A stretch of DNA of 64,000 nt from Bacteroidota bacterium (GTDB lineage: Bacteria; Bacteroidota; Rhodothermia; Rhodothermales; Rubricoccaceae). Made by a program: the position numbers and the translations under genes. The notes under the pieces are model-generated. The model was given only the letters and a program-made list of their open reading frames with translations. It was not told where the DNA came from and did no database searches. Positions 11,402-21,200 of the stretch are shown in pieces. The DNA lies in assembly GCA_039821555.1 (NCBI GenBank), contig JBCBNX010000003.1, positions 306,769 through 370,768 on the forward strand. The letters run 5' to 3'. Within the stretch, counting starts at the first letter, position 1; each line of letters starts with the position of its first letter.

Positions 11402-13939
11402 ATGCCGCCCATCCTTCCGCTGCCCATCACCGATCCGGTCCTGATCGTCGCCCTGGCGATGGGGCTGATCCTGCTCGCGCCGATGCTGTTTCGGCGACTG
11501 CGGCTGCCCGGCATCGTGGGGCTGATCGTGGCGGGGGCGCTGGTGGGGCCGAGCGTGCTGGGGCTGCTGGAGCGCGACGCCACGTTCGAGCTGCTCGGGA
11601 CGGTCGGGCTGCTCTATCTGATGTTCGTGGCGGGCGTGACGCTCGACCTGAACCAGTTCGCGCGGCAGCGAACGCAAAGCCTCGTCTTCGGGCTCGTGTC
11701 GTTCGGGACGCCCATGGGACTGTCGCTGCTCGTCGGCCCGGCACTGCTGGGGCTGGACCTGCCGACGTCGTTCCTGCTCGGCTCGATCGTCGGCTCACAC
11801 ACGCTGCTGGCGCTCCCTGTGGCACAGCGGCTCGGCATCGCTAAGAACCCGGCGGTCATCATGGCGACGGGCGGGACGATGGTGACGGACGTGCTCTCGC
11901 TTGTCGTGCTCGCGGTCGTGGTGGCACTGCAAACGGGCGACGCCAATATGCTCTTCTGGGGTGGCTTCGCGGCGCGCGTGGCGCTGTGGCTGGTGGCCGT
12001 GCTGGTGGTGCTGCCGCGCCTCGGGCAATGGTTCTTCCGCACCGTGCGCAAGCAGCCCGATGTCGAGTTCGTCTTCCTGATGTTTGCCTTCTTCGCGACG
12101 GCGTGGCTGGCCGACCTCGCCGGGCTTGCAGCCATCATCGGCGCGTTCGCGGCGGGCCTCGTGCTCAACCGGCTCGTGCCGCCGCAGAGCCCGCTCATGA
12201 CACGCATCCGCTTCGTTGGCAACGCGGTCTTCATCCCGTTCTTCCTGCTCTCGGTGGGCCTCCTCGTCGATGTGAGCGTGCTCACGCAGCTCGACGTGTG
12301 GGCGAAGGCGCTCGTGGTGGCGAGCCTCGTGTTCGTCGGTAAGACGATTGCGGCAGGGGGCATCGGGCTGGGCTTCCGGCTGCGGCGCGAGGAGATCGCG
12401 ACGATCGCGGGGCTGACGTTTCCGCAGGCGGCGGCCACGCTCGCGGTGACGCTCATCGGCTTCGACCTGGGCTTCTTCGAGGCAGCGATGGTCAACGCCG
12501 TCGTCGTGGTGATCCTGATGACGTGCCTCGCGGGGCCGTGGCTGGTGGAGCGCTTCGGGCGCGCGGTGGCCCTCGCCGAAGCCGAGGCGGCCTCGCCGAC
12601 GGAGCGCCCGCAACGCATCCTCGTCCCGCTCGCCAACCCCGACACCGCTGAAGAGTTGGTCGACCTCGCGCTCCTGCTCCACAGCCCGACGAGCCGCCAG
12701 CCGATCTACCCACTCACCATCGCCCGCCGCGAGGACGATGTCCCGGCGAGCGAGAAGCTGCTCGAAACGGCCGTCGTCCATGCCGCCGCCGCCGACGTGC
12801 CGTGCACGCCGCTGACGCGCATCGACCTCAACCCGGCGTCGGGCATCATCCGCGCCGTCCGCGAGGAGCGCATCTCGACGGTCGTCGTCGGGTGGAACGG
12901 GCGCAGCACGGCCACCGCGTTCGTCTTCGGGAGCATCCTCGACCAGGTGCTCGAAGAGACACGCACGATGACCGTCGTGAGCAAGCTGGAGGCGCCGGTC
13001 AACACGACGGCGCGGCTGCTCGTGGCGGTGCCGCCGCTGGCCGAGCGCGAGGCCGGCTTCCCCGTGGCGCTCCGCGCGCTGAAGGTGCTCGCCGACCAGA
13101 AGGGGGCCTCGCTCCTGTTTCTGACGACGTCCGAGTCGGTGGCACCGCTGCGGTCGCTGGCCGAGCGCACGAAGCCCGCCGCCCCGTTCGAGGTCGCCAC
13201 GCTCGACGCCTGGGCCGACCTCCCGGCCTCGCTCGACCGCGTGGTGGTCGCCAATGACATGATCGTGCTGGTGAGCGTCCGGCAGGGTACGCTCGCGTGG
13301 CGGCCCGCGCTCGACCGCCTTCCCCGCGTGCTCGCGGCGCGCTTCGACACCGTCTCGTTTCTCACGATCTACCTCGCCGAGCCCGACCGCACCGCGCTCA
13401 CCACCGACGCAAACGACCCCGAGGGCGTGACGGCCGTGCTAGACGCGCTGCCGCCGCAGCACATTCTCACAGCGCTGAGACCGGGCAGCGCCGAATATGC
13501 CCTCCAGCAGTTGCTCTGCCAGGCGTTCGCGGACCGTCCCGAACTCCCCTTCCGGCTCGCGCGAATCCTAGCCCAAGGCACAACCGATGGCATGCTGCCG
13601 AGCGAGGCCGACCCCATGGCCGACGGCACCTACGCGCCCGAACTGCTCCCCGGCGTGGTGTTCTACCACCTCCACACGCCCGAGGTGCGGCAGATGCAGC
13701 TCTTCCTCGGGCTCAACAACAATGGCCTCCTATTCGAGCACACCGGCAGCCCCGTCCATGCCGTTCTCGTCCTCCTCGTCCCGATGGATGTCGATTCGAC
13801 GACCTACCTACGGCGGCTCTCCGTCGTGGCGCACCTCATCCACACGCCCGAGCACGTCGAGGCCGTCCGTGACGTGAATACGCCCGCCGAGGCGCGCGCC
13901 CTGCTCCGACAACACCTTGCCGAAGCGGTAGTCGGGTGA
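11402..13939 (+). CDS. CPA2-family cation:proton antiporter with C-terminal USP-like region
   Basis: 845 residues. Residues 10-390 form about 12 membrane helices of the Na+/H+ exchanger fold (LRLPGIVGLIVAGALVGPS, AAIIGAFAAGLVLNRLVP, FFLLSVGLLVDVSVL). This is the KefB/NhaS3-like CPA2 group, which exchanges H+ for Na+ or K+ across the cytoplasmic membrane. From about residue 400 a soluble tail begins (RPQRILVPLANPDTAEELVDLALLL), resembling universal stress protein domains, with a second diverged part to the end. There is no TrkA-N (NAD-binding) domain, which separates it from classical Kef channels. The preceding cNMP/CBS/DUF294 gene lies 154 bases upstream in the same direction and may feed a regulatory signal to it. 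Confidence 0.92.
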   Translation: MPPILPLPITDPVLIVALAMGLILLAPMLFRRLRLPGIVGLIVAGALVGPSVLGLLERDATFELLGTVGLLYLMFVAGVTLDLNQFARQRTQSLVFGLVSFGTPMGLSLLVGPALLGLDLPTSFLLGSIVGSHTLLALPVAQRLGIAKNPAVIMATGGTMVTDVLSLVVLAVVVALQTGDANMLFWGGFAARVALWLVAVLVVLPRLGQWFFRTVRKQPDVEFVFLMFAFFATAWLADLAGLAAIIGAFAAGLVLNRLVPPQSPLMTRIRFVGNAVFIPFFLLSVGLLVDVSVLTQLDVWAKALVVASLVFVGKTIAAGGIGLGFRLRREEIATIAGLTFPQAAATLAVTLIGFDLGFFEAAMVNAVVVVILMTCLAGPWLVERFGRAVALAEAEAASPTERPQRILVPLANPDTAEELVDLALLLHSPTSRQPIYPLTIARREDDVPASEKLLETAVVHAAAADVPCTPLTRIDLNPASGIIRAVREERISTVVVGWNGRSTATAFVFGSILDQVLEETRTMTVVSKLEAPVNTTARLLVAVPPLAEREAGFPVALRALKVLADQKGASLLFLTTSESVAPLRSLAERTKPAAPFEVATLDAWADLPASLDRVVVANDMIVLVSVRQGTLAWRPALDRLPRVLAARFDTVSFLTIYLAEPDRTALTTDANDPEGVTAVLDALPPQHILTALRPGSAEYALQQLLCQAFADRPELPFRLARILAQGTTDGMLPSEADPMADGTYAPELLPGVVFYHLHTPEVRQMQLFLGLNNNGLLFEHTGSPVHAVLVLLVPMDVDSTTYLRRLSVVAHLIHTPEHVEAVRDVNTPAEARALLRQHLAEAVVG

Positions 13940-13994
13940 GTGCTTCGGCGGTTCAGCAGGTCGGGACTTCAGAAACTCGCTGTTCACCAGCCCA

Positions 13995-14070
13995 CTGAAT
14001 CACCGCAACACGGCTGAATCACCGCAACACGGCTGAATCACCGCAACACGGCTGAATCACCGCAACACGG
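13995..14070. repeat. Tandem repeat, 4 x 19 bp
   Basis: Four exact copies of a 19-base unit (ctgaatcaccgcaacacgg) run head to tail between the convergent antiporter and glycerophosphodiesterase genes. There are no spacers, so it is not a CRISPR array. The copy number is probably variable between strains. Confidence 0.95.
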
Positions 14071-14080
14071 CCGCACGCTC

Positions 14081-14941
14081 TCACCGAACGCGGTCCGGGT
14101 AGTCGGTGATCAGTCCGGCGACGCCGAGGTCGCGGAGGCGCTGCCCATCTTCGGGGTCGTTGACGGTCCACGGAATCACGTCCATGCCGACGGACGCTGC
14201 AGCCGTCATCAAGTCGGCGTCCACGAGGCGGTGGTCGGGGCTGTAGATGTGCGGGACGAAGCCGAGGCGGGCGAGGTGGCCCGTGACGCTGTGCTCGCTC
14301 TCGTATGCCACGAGGAGCGCGAGCCGGATCGGCAGCGCGCGGTGGTGCGCCTCGTGCAGCGTTCGCACGTCGAACGACTGCAGCGTGGCGCGTGCAGCGA
14401 TGCCCGTGGCGTCGAGGACGTGCCAGAGGAGCGCGGTGAAGCGCTCGGGGCTCGGGTGGAAGAGGTCGTCCGTTGCCTCGGTACACTTCGTCTCGATGTT
14501 GTAGAACGGGGCTGGGCGTCCGTCCTCGGCGGCCTTCGCCTCGGCACGCGCGATCATATCACGCAAGCGCGGCTTGGCCACGGCCATCGCCTGCTGCTCC
14601 GGGAAGCGCGGGTTGCCACGCTGCCCCACATCGTAGCGCGCGATCTCGGCGTAGGGCATCCGGAACAGATTGAGGCTCCGCGCCTCGTCCGGCGCGACGG
14701 GCCGCCCGTCCGGGTGCGACGCGGTAGCGTGGTTCATCCACGGCTCGTGGCTCACCACGACCTCCTCGTCCTGCGAAATGACCGTGTCGAGTTCGAGCGT
14801 GGTCACGCCGAGGTCGAGCGCCAGGTCGAACGCGGGCAGCGTGTTCTCGGGACGGAGGCCGCGGGCGCCGCGGTGACCTTGCAGGTCGAAGCCGGACGGG
14901 CGCCGCGGAGGCGACGAGATGGAGGAGCGAGGTTGGGTCAC
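14081..14941 (-). CDS. Glycerophosphodiester phosphodiesterase
   Basis: 286 residues, GTG start (MTQPRSSISSP). The active-site signatures of the GDPD TIM barrel are all present: LQGHRGARGLRPENT with the catalytic His and Arg and a metal-binding Glu, LELDTVIS, and VVSHEP. C-terminal barrel strands are recognisable as MDVIPWTVNDPE and LGVAGLITDYPDRV. The family hydrolyses deacylated phospholipids to glycerol-3-phosphate and an alcohol. No signal peptide is evident, so the enzyme is probably cytoplasmic. It is convergent with the antiporter gene and transcribed alone, with a 326-base gap upstream. Confidence 0.95.
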   Translation of the reverse strand: MTQPRSSISSPPRRPSGFDLQGHRGARGLRPENTLPAFDLALDLGVTTLELDTVISQDEEVVVSHEPWMNHATASHPDGRPVAPDEARSLNLFRMPYAEIARYDVGQRGNPRFPEQQAMAVAKPRLRDMIARAEAKAAEDGRPAPFYNIETKCTEATDDLFHPSPERFTALLWHVLDATGIAARATLQSFDVRTLHEAHHRALPIRLALLVAYESEHSVTGHLARLGFVPHIYSPDHRLVDADLMTAAASVGMDVIPWTVNDPEDGQRLRDLGVAGLITDYPDRVR

Positions 14942-15267
14942 GAGTCCAGGGGCGAGGGTGAAGAGGACCGGCCAGGATCAGACGTGTGAGTACGACCGCC
15001 AGATGATGCCAGCACTACGCCTACGTTATCGCTGTGTTTATTCGGCGCCCTCAGTGCTCGGGCAAGTAGCAAAAGGCACGTATCAAGTAGCAAGCAAACG
15101 TAGTACGGTCGATGTCCTGGCACCTCCTTGCTACTTGCCACTTGGTATTTGTCACCGAGTTCGGTGGGCTTCGTCCTTGGTCATTTGTCCTTCATGTCGG
15201 ACGGACCGCGACAGCGCCTGCGACGTTGCTAGCACACTTGCATTGCACGTGCTCCATCGCCTTGATC
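14942..15267. other. Intergenic region with reiterated caagtagcaa words and an 11-bp inverted repeat
   Basis: The 326-base gap between the divergent phosphodiesterase and DUF971 genes contains no gene. The word caagtagcaa or a close variant occurs at 15063 and 15084. A perfect inverted repeat joins caagtagcaag (15084-15094) to cttgctacttg (15127-15137) across 32 bases. The stretch is less GC-rich than its surroundings. It could form a hairpin in the leader of the DUF971 mRNA; no T-run follows, so it is not a terminator. Confidence 0.6.
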
Positions 15268-15597
15268 ATGTCCACGCCGCACCCCGTACGCCTCGCCGCC
15301 GATCACACCGCGCAAGAGCTCACCATCGTCTGGAGCGACGACCACACCTCTGTGCTCTCGTTTGACGGGCTGCGGCGGGTGTGCCCGTGCGTGTCGTGCC
15401 GAGGCGGTCACGGCAAGATGCACGAGCCCATCGACCCGATGCTCTTCGTGCTGCCGTCGCTGCAGACGCACACCATCGAGGAACTGCGCCCGGCGGGCAA
15501 CTACGGCCTCCAGATCCGCTGGGGCGACGGCCACAGCACGGGCATCTATCAGTGGAGCTTCCTTCGCGAGGTCGACCCCGCGCTGCGGGACGCCTGA
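15268..15597 (+). CDS. DUF971 (gamma-butyrobetaine hydroxylase-like N-terminal) domain protein
   Basis: 109 residues, consisting of a single DUF971 domain. The features seen are the opening VRLAADHTAQELTIVWSDD, the zinc-ligand-like RVCPCVSCRGGHG segment, and the closing GIYQWSFLRE. In eukaryotes this fold is the N-terminal part of gamma-butyrobetaine hydroxylase; in bacteria it is often a stand-alone protein or fused to Fe-S assembly proteins such as Mrp/ApbC. Its exact role is unknown. The start at MSTPHPVRL was chosen because the domain begins there; the open frame upstream runs through the repeat-containing gap. It converges on the NtrC-type regulator gene. Confidence 0.9.
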   Translation: MSTPHPVRLAADHTAQELTIVWSDDHTSVLSFDGLRRVCPCVSCRGGHGKMHEPIDPMLFVLPSLQTHTIEELRPAGNYGLQIRWGDGHSTGIYQWSFLREVDPALRDA

Positions 15598-15648
15598 CAC
15601 GCAGAACGAACCACGTTGCGACGATCAGGACAGCCCGATCGACCTCGG

Positions 15649-17070
15649 CTACGCCACCTGCTCGATGTCGAACTTCTTCATCAGCCGGTAGATCGTCGAG
15701 CGCGTGACGCCGAGCTTCTGCGCGGTCCGCTCGATGTTGCCGCCGCACACCTGGAGCGCGTGCTCCACGGCGAGGCGCTTCAGCTCTTCGATGGGGAGGA
15801 TCTCGTCGGGGTTCTCGGCGGCGAAGAGCTTGCCGCGCGGCGTCTCGGGCTCAGCCGTGAGCACCTCGGTGTCGCCCGAGAGCGGCTGTTGGGCGAGCAT
15901 CAGGTCTTCGGTCGTGATCCCGTTCTCGTCGGAGACAAGGGCCGCGCGCTCGACGGCGTTCTTTAGCTCGCGCACATTGCCCGGCCAGGCATAGCGCAGG
16001 ATGGCGCGTTGGACCGTCGAGGTGAGGTACTTCTCGTCGAAGGCTTCGTGGCGCTCTTGGAAGCGGGCGAGGAAGTGGTTGGCGAGCAGGAGCGCGTCCT
16101 GGTCGCGGTCGCGCAGCGGCGGGAGGTGGATGGGGAACGAGAAGAGGCGGTAGTAGAGGTCCTCGCGGAACGTCCCCTCGCGCACCATCTCCAGGATGTC
16201 GCGGTTGGTCGCCGAGATGACGCGGACGTCCACCTCGATCGTCTCGTTGCCGCCCACGCGGGTGAGGCGGCCGTTCTGGAGCACGCGCAGCAGCTTCGCC
16301 TGCAGGTCGAGGTCGAGTTCGCCGATCTCGTCGAGGAAGAGCGTCCCGCCGTCGGCGCGCTCGAAGGTCCCGATCTTGCGCTCGAACGCGCCGGTGAAGG
16401 AGCCTTTCTCATGGCCGAAGAACTCCGACTCCATCAGCTCACGCGGGATCGCGGCGCAGTTGACGATCACGAACGGCTCGTCGGCACGGGCGGAGTTGTG
16501 GTGGATGGCCTCGGCGACGAGTTCCTTGCCGGTGCCGCTCTCGCCCTGGATCGCCACGTTGATGTCGCCGCGCGTCGCCTTCTTGACCATGCGGTAGACG
16601 TGCGACATCGCGCCACTCTCGCCGAGCAGTTCGGGGAAGCCCGCCGGGGTGCTGACGCGCTGCCGGAGCGTCTCGACCTCGCGGTGGAGGGCGACACGCT
16701 CGGCCACGCGCTCCGCGATGCCCGTGATGCGCACGAGGTCGTCCTGCCCCTTCGTGAGGTAGTCGTAGGCACCCAGCCGCACCGCCTCAACGGCGGTGCG
16801 CACCTCGGACTGCGCCGACACCATGACCACGGGGAGGTCCGGCGCGAGCGCGTTCACCTTCTGCAGCGTCTCCAGCCCGTTCTGGTCGGGCATGACGAGG
16901 TCGAGGAAGACGAGGTCGGCAAAGGCGGCGCCCCGCTCGCGAAGCGCGGCGACGGCTGTCACGCCCGACGCGTAGTGTTGAGTCTGGACGCCTGCCACGC
17001 TGCTGAGCCGGTGCGCGAGCAGCCGGGCGTAGTCGGGATCGTCATCAATGAGGGCGATACGAAGAGGCAT
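15649..17070 (-). CDS. Sigma-54-dependent response regulator, NtrC family
   Basis: 473 residues with receiver, AAA+ and Fis-type HTH domains. The receiver phospho-acceptor is Asp57 in LVFLDLVMPD. The AAA+ domain has Walker A GESGTGKE, the sigma-54 contact loop GSFTGAFERK (GAFTGA-type with Ser in place of the first Ala), and Walker B LFLDEIGELD. The C-terminus is a Fis HTH (ERTAQKLGVTRSTIYRLMKKF). It should activate transcription by RNA polymerase carrying sigma-54 after phosphorylation by a histidine kinase. No kinase is adjacent, so it is an orphan here. It is transcribed away from the beta-barrel gene across a 451-base gap. Confidence 0.96.
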   Translation of the reverse strand: MPLRIALIDDDPDYARLLAHRLSSVAGVQTQHYASGVTAVAALRERGAAFADLVFLDLVMPDQNGLETLQKVNALAPDLPVVMVSAQSEVRTAVEAVRLGAYDYLTKGQDDLVRITGIAERVAERVALHREVETLRQRVSTPAGFPELLGESGAMSHVYRMVKKATRGDINVAIQGESGTGKELVAEAIHHNSARADEPFVIVNCAAIPRELMESEFFGHEKGSFTGAFERKIGTFERADGGTLFLDEIGELDLDLQAKLLRVLQNGRLTRVGGNETIEVDVRVISATNRDILEMVREGTFREDLYYRLFSFPIHLPPLRDRDQDALLLANHFLARFQERHEAFDEKYLTSTVQRAILRYAWPGNVRELKNAVERAALVSDENGITTEDLMLAQQPLSGDTEVLTAEPETPRGKLFAAENPDEILPIEELKRLAVEHALQVCGGNIERTAQKLGVTRSTIYRLMKKFDIEQVA

Positions 17071-17521
17071 AGCAGGAGTGAACCATGAATAAGCACCGAC
17101 GACAAGAGCAAGGGCTGTGCCACGAAATCAAGTCTCACGATAAATGACGTGTTATCGTACACATATGCAGGAATGAAACACCTTTCAGCAGCTTAGCCTG
17201 TCGCACAATTGACCAACCTGGCCGTTTCATGTTTGATTTTGACAAGTACGGAGTGCTATGCGGCGGTAGACGAACGAAACGCGCCACAGGGCGGCTCAGC
17301 CTGCGAGACGCGTAGTCCTGCTCCCGTGCGTGCTACTTTCAACGAGGTCGCGGCGGCTTCCTGGGTAGCCCTACCACTGCGACTCGTGACACGCTGCGCT
17401 GACCCTCTGCGCGTGTAACCTTCAGCGCAGCCCCTCGTCTGTGCGGCCGAGCGGCGCTCATTGCGACAGACCCGCCCGTTCGCCTCCCCATTTTTGTGCA
17501 GCCTCGCTTCCCCTTCATCCC
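17071..17521. other. Divergent promoter region with AT-rich dyad
   Basis: A 451-base gap separates the NtrC-type regulator (minus) from the beta-barrel gene (plus). Its first 170 bases are clearly AT-richer than the rest of the window. They contain a 7-bp dyad, acgataa (17137-17143) and ttatcgt (17152-17158), separated by 8 bases, about 70 bases before the regulator start. This spacing fits an operator for a dimeric regulator, possibly autoregulation. No gene or RNA was recognised. Confidence 0.5.
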
Positions 17522-18217
17522 ATGCGTGCTACCCTTCTTTTCCTCACCCTCATCGCGTTCGGCTTGTTCGCTCCGACCGCCGCCACCGCCCAAGGGCTCG
17601 TCGGGGGCGGGCTCATCCTCGGCATCCCGCAGGGCGAATTTGGCGATGCGACGGACAACGTTGGGTTCGGCGCCTCCGGCATGGCGCTCTATCAGTTTCC
17701 GCTCACGCCCATCGCGCTCGGCGTGGAAGGCACGTTCATGATCTATGGCCGCGAACGCTTCAACGTCCCGCTCGGCTCCGGGCCGCTCGGCAACGTGCGT
17801 GTGGACGTGGTCACCGACAACAACATCGCCCAGGGCCACCTCGTGCTACGGCTCCTCCCGCCGCTGCCGGGCCCGATTACACCCTACGCGGATGCGCTCC
17901 TCGGCTTCAGCTACTTCTGGACCCAGAGCCGCGTCGAGGACGACGACTTCGGCGACGACGAGCCCGTCTTCGACTCGGTGAACTTCGACGACTTCGCCTT
18001 CAGCTACGGCTTCTCGGGCGGCATCGGCATCCGGCTCCACCAGTCCTTTTCGGGCTCGCTGCTCCTCGACCTACGCGTGCGCTACCTCCTCGGCGGCGAG
18101 GCCGAGTACCTCCAGGACGACGACTTCAACCCGGACGGCTCCATCGACTTCAGCGAAGTCGACCGCTCGCGCACGGACCTCCTGATCCCGCAGATCGGCG
18201 TCATCTTCCGATTCTAG
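17522..18217 (+). CDS. Outer-membrane beta-barrel protein of unknown function
   Basis: 231 residues with a signal peptide (MRATLLFLTLIAFGLFA...ATAQ). The mature chain alternates short hydrophobic strands and ends in a phenylalanine (QIGVIFRF), as outer-membrane barrels do. A central acidic segment (VEDDDFGDDEPVFDSVNFDD) and another near the C-terminus (YLQDDDFNPDGS) may be surface loops, perhaps calcium-binding. It resembles OmpA-N/OmpW-type small barrels only in general architecture, and I do not recognise a family. It is convergent with the RND pump gene, with only 8 bases between the stop codons. Confidence 0.78.
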   Translation: MRATLLFLTLIAFGLFAPTAATAQGLVGGGLILGIPQGEFGDATDNVGFGASGMALYQFPLTPIALGVEGTFMIYGRERFNVPLGSGPLGNVRVDVVTDNNIAQGHLVLRLLPPLPGPITPYADALLGFSYFWTQSRVEDDDFGDDEPVFDSVNFDDFAFSYGFSGGIGIRLHQSFSGSLLLDLRVRYLLGGEAEYLQDDDFNPDGSIDFSEVDRSRTDLLIPQIGVIFRF

Positions 18218-18225
18218 CACACCCG

Positions 18226-21200
18226 TCAGCGCGACGACTCCGCGGCGGCTACGTCAGGCATGGGGGCATCCAGCCCGTCGCCTGCCGGGCCGCCGCGTTC
18301 GTTGAGGTGCACGGCCTCTTCGATGGCGGGCGCGAGCGTCTTGCGCGTGAGCGCCGGGTAGACCGCCGGGATCACGAACAGCGTCAGCGCGGTGCCGATC
18401 AGCAGCCCGCCGATGATCGCGATGCCCATCGGCATACGGCTCTCCGCCCCGGCCCCGAGCGCCAGCGCGATCGGCAGCACGCCGAGGACCGTCGAGGCGG
18501 CGGTCATCAGGATGGGACGGAAGCGCGCGGCAGCGGCGTCCAGCGCGGCCTCGTGGATCGTGCGCCCGGCCGCGCGGCGCTGGTTGGCGAATTCGACGAT
18601 CAGGATCGCGTTCTTCGTCACGAGCCCGATCAGCATCACGAGCCCGATCTGACTGAACAGGTTGAGCGACTGGTTGAAGTACCACAGTGCCAGGAGCGCG
18701 CCTGCGAGCGCGAGCGGGACCGTCAGCAGGATCGTGAACGGGTCGCGGAAGCTCTCGAACTGCGCGGCGAGCACGAGGTAGATCAGCAGCAGCGCCAGCA
18801 CGAACACGAACGCGATGCCGCCCGAGCTCTCGGCGAGGTCGCGGCTCTGCCCCGAGAGCGTAGTCGAGAACGAGGCGTCGAGCACGTCGGCGGCGATGGC
18901 GTCCATCGCGGCGAGGCCGTCGGCCAGCGGAACGCCGTCCGCGAGTGAGGCGCTGACGGTCGCCGAGAGGAAGCGGTCGGTGCGGAAGAGCTGCGGCGGC
19001 GTGCTCGCCTCGCTCACGGTCACCAATCCATCAAGCGGGATGGGGTCGCCGTTTGACGCGCGGACCGACAGGCTCGTCAGGTCCACGGTCTCGTCGCGGT
19101 CGGCGCGGTCCACCTGCGCGATCACCTGATACTGCTGCCCGTTCGCCACGAAGTAGCCCAGCCGCGACTCGCTCAGCGCATACTGCAGCGTCTGCGCCAC
19201 GTCGAGCACCGACACGCCGACCTTCTCCGCCCGCGCCCGGTCGATCTCGACGCGCAACTCGGGCTTGGTGAACTTGAGGTTCACGTTCACGAACGCGAAC
19301 GCCGGGTCCTGCTGCGCCCGCTCCATGAACGCGGGGAGGACCGCTTCGAGCTTGGCGAGGTTGGGAGCTTGGAGGACGTACTGCACCGGCTGCCCGCCGC
19401 CGCGCCCGACGGAGATCGTCTGCTCCTGCGAGATGAACGTCCGCGCCGCCGGGAGGCTGCGCACCGCGCTCGACAGCGCCGAGGCGATTTCCTGTTGGCT
19501 GCGCTCGCGCTCGCTGGGCGGGACGAGTCGGATGCGCGCGAACGCCGAGTTGACCGACGACCCGCCGCCGAAACCGGGCGAGGTCACGGTGATCAGCGCG
19601 TCGACCTCCGGCACTTCGCGCTCGACCACGTCGATCAGGTCGCCGACGTAGCGCTCCATGTACTCGAACGTGGCACCCTCGGGTGCGGTCGCGAAGGCGC
19701 GGAGGTTACTGCGGTCTTCGAGCGGAGCGAGTTCGGACGGCAGCGTCTGGAAAAAGAGGACGGTCAGGCCCAGCGCAAGCGCCATCGTCACGGGCGCGGC
19801 CCAGCGGCGGGCGACAAAGCCGTCGAGGAGCCGCCGGTAGCCGTCGGTCAGCCGCTCGAAGAACGGCTCCGTCTTGCGGTAGAACCACGGCTGCACGTCG
19901 CGCTTCTTGAGCAGCTTCGTCGCCAGCATCGGCGTGAGCGTGAGCGCGACGAAGCTCGAAATCACGACCGCGCCCATCAGCACGAGGCCGAACTCGCGGA
20001 AGAGGCGGCCCGTCAGCCCCGGCAGGAAGACGATGGGCAAGAGCACCGACACCAGCGCGAGCGTCGTCGCGACGACGGCGAAGAAGATCTCTTTCGTGCC
20101 GCGAATGCCCGCCTGGATTGGGTCGTAGCCTTCCTCGATCTTCGCATAGATGTTCTCCAGCACCACGATCGCGTCGTCCACGACGAGCCCGATGGCGAGC
20201 ACGAGCGCGAGCAGCGTGAGCACGTTGATCGAGAAGCCGAAGAGCGCCATCACGCCGAATGCTCCGATGAGCGCAATCGGGATGACGACGATGGGAACGA
20301 CGGTGCTGCGCCAGTCGCGCAGGAAGAGGAAGATGACGAGCAGGACGAGCGCGAGCGCGAGGAAGATGGTCTGCCGCACCTCGGCGACGGAGTCGCGGAT
20401 CTGCGTCGTCTGGTCGAAGCCGATGCCGAGCCGGAGGTCGGGCGGGAGGTCGGGGCGGATGGTCTCCACGCGGGCGTAGAACTCGTCCACGATGGCGATG
20501 TAGTTCGCGCCGGGCAGCGGGCGCAGCACCACGCCGACCATCGGCGTGCCGTCGCGCATGAGCACCGTCCGCTCGTTCTCCGCGCCCAACTCCGCACGCC
20601 CAACGTCGCCGAGCCGCACGAGTTGGTCGCCGGTGCGCTTGACGATGAGGTCCTCAAACGCCTCGGGCGTCTGCACCTGCCCCATCATCCGCACGGTCAG
20701 CTCTACGTTGTCGCCCTCGATGCGGCCCGTCGGCAGTTCCACGTTCTGCGTCGTGAGCGCACGCTGCACGTCGAGCGGCGTGAGCTGGTAGGCGGCCAGC
20801 TTGGCGGGGTCGAGCCAGAGGCGCATCGCGTAGCGCTTGTCGCCCCAGATATCCACCCGCGCCACGCCCGCAATCGTCTGCAGGCGCTCCTTGAACAGGT
20901 CCTCGGCAATGGCGGACAGTTCGAGCAACTCGCGCTCGTCGCTGGCGATGTTCAGAAAGACGATGGGGTCGCCGTCGGCGTCGGCCTTCGAGACGCGCGG
21001 CGGGTCGGCGTCCGGCGGCAGCGCGCCGACCGCCTGGCTGACGCGGTCGCGCACGTCGTTGGCCGCGCGTTCGAGGTCGGCTCCGAGTGCGAACTCGACG
21101 GTGATAGTGGAGCGCCCGTCGCGCGAGATCGAGGTGAGCGTGCGGATGCCCTCGACGCCGTTGATGCGCTCCTCCAGCGGCTCGGTGATCTGCGCCGCGA

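Noticed and set aside
13995..14070. CRISPR array
   Set aside because: Repeats are directly adjacent with no unique spacers; the same holds for 53786-53860 and 63909-64000.
15118..15132. Possible sigma-54 promoter (tggcac followed by ttgct) near the NtrC-type regulator
   Set aside because: The spacing between the GG and GC elements is 9 bases, not the 10 required, and there is no second support.
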